Assembly (NCBI GenBank): GCA_946478645.1
Contig: CAMLCW010000253.1
Span: forward strand, 1 to 7,636
Origin: an uncultured Variovorax sp.
Lineage (GTDB): Bacteria > Pseudomonadota > Gammaproteobacteria > Burkholderiales > Burkholderiaceae
DNA: 7,636 nt
Direction: 5' to 3'
Shown here: positions 5,628 through 7,636 of the stretch, piece by piece
How the letters are laid out: every line of letters starts with the position of its first letter
Position numbering within the stretch: position 1 is the first letter of the stretch
Position numbers and translations under genes: made by a program
Notes under the pieces: generated by a model
The model's input: the letters and a program-made list of their open reading frames with translations, nothing else
Database searches by the model: none
Told to the model about the DNA's origin: nothing

Positions 5628-7636
5628 TCAGAAGTCGATGCTCGCCGACAGGCTCACCGTGCGCGGCGAGCCGACGAACAGGTAGCCCGCCGTCGATGTG
5701 CCCCAGTAGTCCTTGTCGAGCAGGTTCTCCACGTTCAAGCGGAAGGTGACCGGCTTTCCGCCGATGCGCGCCGCATAGCGCGCACCCGCATCGAAGCGGT
5801 TCCAGCCGGGAATGTGCAGCGTGTTGGCGGGATCGACCGCGCTCCGGCCGGTGTGGATCATGCGGCCCGTGAGCGTCAGCCCGGGCGCGAAGGGCAGGTC
5901 CCATTCGGCGCCGAGGTTCAGCTGCCAGTCGGGCACGCCGATCGCCTTCTTGCCTTCGAGCGCCGCGGTCGCCGCCTTGGTGATCTCGCCGTCGAGGTAG
6001 GTCACGCCGCCGAGCAGCCGCACGCCGCGCGCCACTTCGCCGGCCAGCGTGGCTTCGACGCCGCGGTTGCGCTGCTCGCCGAACACGCCGAAGGTCGAGC
6101 CCGAGACGCCCGCGCTGGGCTTGGTCAGTTCGAACAGGCTCACGGCCGCGACCATGCCGCCGTCGAGGTCGAACTTGACGCCCACTTCCTTCTGCTTCGA
6201 CTTGTAGGGCGGCATCACCGCGCCCGGGTTGCTGATCGCCGCGCTGACGGGCGCGATGTCGCCGGGCGACAGGCCTTCGATGTAGCTCGCGTAGAGCGAG
6301 ATGTCCGGCCGCAGCTTGTAGACGATGCCGGCCACCGGCGTGGTGGCACTTTCCTTGTAATAGGGGGCGCTCGGTTCGCCGGTGGCGAAGTTGTAGTTCT
6401 GCCCGGCCACCTCCTGCCGGCGCAGGCCCAGCGTCACGCGCAGCCGGTCGTCCATGAACGACAGCGTGTCTGCGAGCGCCACGCTGGTGAGCTTGGTGTC
6501 GACGTAGGGGCGCAGCGGGTTGCTGAGTCCGGCGGTCGACGGTGTGGGGAACTGCAGGCCGGCATAGAGGTTCGAGCGGCCGCCCGGGAAACCGGTGTAG
6601 AAGCCCAGGCCCTGTTCCTGTTCGAGGCGCGAGAGGCTCAACGCCACTTCGTGCTTCACGGGCCCGGTCGCGAACCTGCCGCGCAGGCCGGCGTCCATGG
6701 ACTTGGTCTCCACCGACATGCGCTGCCAGCCGCCGAAGAAGCTGTAGTCGCCCGCGGCGTTGTCGATCGCGGGATTGGAGGCCACCGCGTCCCAGTTCAG
6801 CTTGCGCTGGCCGTAGCTTGCATAGGCCGTGAGGTGGTCGTTCAGGTCGTATTCGGCCTTGAACACGGCCGAGCCGTTGCGCCCGTCGGTCCAGCCCAGG
6901 CCGGGGTAGGGGTAGCTGTTCTCCGGCGCCCGCGGAATGGCGGTGAGCGTCGGCCCGGCCTGGAACTGGCGCACCACGTTGTCGATGCGTTCCTTCTGCG
7001 CCAGCAGGTCGAGCGAGGCGCGCAGCGCCCGGCCGCGGTAGTCGAGCGCGACGGCACCGAGCGTCTCGCGCGTGGACTGGCCCTGGATGGCCGTGTCGCC
7101 TTCGCGCTGCATCGCATTGACGCGCACGCCGAAGGCGCCGTCCGGTCCGAAGCGGCGGCCGATGTCGACGTGCGCGCCGAACACCGCGTCGGACGAGAAA
7201 CTGCCCGTGAGGCGCGTGATCGGCTCGCTCTCCGCGCGCTTGGGCACGAGGTTGACCACGCCGCCCACGCTGCCGCCGGGCGTCATGCCGAACAGCGACG
7301 CCGACGGACCCTTGATGACCTCGACCCGTTCCACCGCCTCGAGCGGCGCGCGCCAGTAGGGCGTGACGCCGAACACGCCGTTCAGCGCGAAGTCGCTGCT
7401 CGGCACGCTGAAGCCGCGGATCGTGATGTCTTCGTTGATGTTCGATCGCGCACTGCCCATGCGCACCGACGGGTCGGCCGCCAGCACGTCGGCCACCGAA
7501 CGCGCCTGGTCGTTCTCGATCGTCTGGGCGGTGTAGCTGGTCACGCTGAACGGCGTTTCCATGACCGCGGCATTGCCGAGGATGCCCATGCGCGCACCGC
7601 GGCCGACCTGGCCGCCCCGGATCGCGGGCGGCGGCG
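5628..7636 (-). CDS. TonB-dependent siderophore receptor, 5' end outside the window
   Basis: Second outer-membrane ferric-siderophore receptor, clearly different in sequence from the one at the left. The frame is open to the window edge. Before the ATG at 7589 it encodes PPPAIRGGQVGRGAR, and GGQVGRGARMGILGN followed by METPFSVTSYT is ordinary plug sequence, so that ATG is internal and the true start and signal peptide lie beyond 7636. Counting from 7589, the plug shows SVADVLAADPSVR (31-43), ITIRGF (55-60), VERVEVIKGPSASLFG (86-101) and PGGSVGGVVN (104-113). The beta-barrel follows to residue 653, with LNVENLLDKDYW and a C-terminal strand ending SIDF, whose final Phe is as expected. No frameshift or missing segment is visible. 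The ligand cannot be assigned. It is co-oriented with hipA 86 bp downstream, but the palindrome-rich gap suggests the toxin module has its own control. Confidence 0.93.
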   Translation of the reverse strand, partial: PPPAIRGGQVGRGARMGILGNAAVMETPFSVTSYTAQTIENDQARSVADVLAADPSVRMGSARSNINEDITIRGFSVPSSDFALNGVFGVTPYWRAPLEAVERVEVIKGPSASLFGMTPGGSVGGVVNLVPKRAESEPITRLTGSFSSDAVFGAHVDIGRRFGPDGAFGVRVNAMQREGDTAIQGQSTRETLGAVALDYRGRALRASLDLLAQKERIDNVVRQFQAGPTLTAIPRAPENSYPYPGLGWTDGRNGSAVFKAEYDLNDHLTAYASYGQRKLNWDAVASNPAIDNAAGDYSFFGGWQRMSVETKSMDAGLRGRFATGPVKHEVALSLSRLEQEQGLGFYTGFPGGRSNLYAGLQFPTPSTAGLSNPLRPYVDTKLTSVALADTLSFMDDRLRVTLGLRRQEVAGQNYNFATGEPSAPYYKESATTPVAGIVYKLRPDISLYASYIEGLSPGDIAPVSAAISNPGAVMPPYKSKQKEVGVKFDLDGGMVAAVSLFELTKPSAGVSGSTFGVFGEQRNRGVEATLAGEVARGVRLLGGVTYLDGEITKAATAALEGKKAIGVPDWQLNLGAEWDLPFAPGLTLTGRMIHTGRSAVDPANTLHIPGWNRFDAGARYAARIGGKPVTFRLNVENLLDKDYWGTSTAGYLFVGSPRTVSLSASIDF

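Noticed and set aside
4357..5685. Long + strand open frame (442 codons) opposite hipA
   Set aside because: It shows no family motifs and is antisense to a HipA kinase with all catalytic residues, so it is a composition shadow.
5628..7589. ATG at 7589 as the start of the second receptor
   Set aside because: The frame stays open to the window edge and encodes conserved plug sequence (GGQVGRGAR) upstream. Starting there would also leave no signal peptide.
1..7636. CRISPR array, tRNA/rRNA, transposase or integrase
   Set aside because: No regularly spaced repeats, no tRNA-like or rRNA sequence, and no frame with transposase or integrase motifs was seen on either strand.

Overview
The window is very GC-rich, with strong G/C at third codon positions. 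It holds proteobacterial iron-uptake genes plus a HipA-type toxin module. The protein style and gene content suggest a betaproteobacterium, perhaps Comamonadaceae/Variovorax-like. This placement is inferred from composition and remembered protein similarity, not from a marker gene.

Left part, + strand (1-3430): a TonB-dependent siderophore receptor of the FhuA/FoxA (hydroxamate) type is followed 28 bp later by a PepSY-associated multi-pass membrane protein. This is a familiar pairing: the outer-membrane receptor imports a ferric siderophore and the inner-membrane PepSY protein probably helps release the iron by reduction. The receptor reads as intact from mid-plug to the C-terminal Phe, but its signal peptide, TonB box and first part of the plug are missing. 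They are replaced by about 57 bp of AT-rich sequence that looks non-coding and carries a Fur-box-like palindrome at its very edge. This could be a promoter fused to the gene body by deletion, another rearrangement, or an assembly or contig-edge artefact.

Middle part, - strand (3467-5541): three tightly packed genes read right to left. First is a HipA-family Ser/Thr kinase toxin, then an XRE-family helix-turn-helix protein overlapping it by 8 nt, then an antibiotic-biosynthesis-monooxygenase (ABM) fold protein 10 nt further on. The order is toxin first, the reverse of classical hipBA. The 86-bp gap upstream of hipA is much more AT-rich than its surroundings. It contains a 63-bp imperfect palindrome and a perfect 8-bp-arm inverted repeat across the hipA start codon, both built on the word TGACCAT. 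These are the best candidates for the autoregulatory operator.

Right part, - strand (5628-7636): a second, different TonB-dependent siderophore receptor is complete at its C-terminus and runs off the right edge of the window. The in-frame ATG at 7589 is internal, because conserved plug sequence continues upstream to the edge.

Overall, a toxin-antitoxin-like module lies between two iron-siderophore uptake loci. The receptor and PepSY genes work together in iron acquisition. The HipA/XRE/ABM unit probably has its own regulation. No RNA genes, transposase, CRISPR array or convincing intrinsic terminator were seen, and no gene-free stretch exceeds 300 bp.
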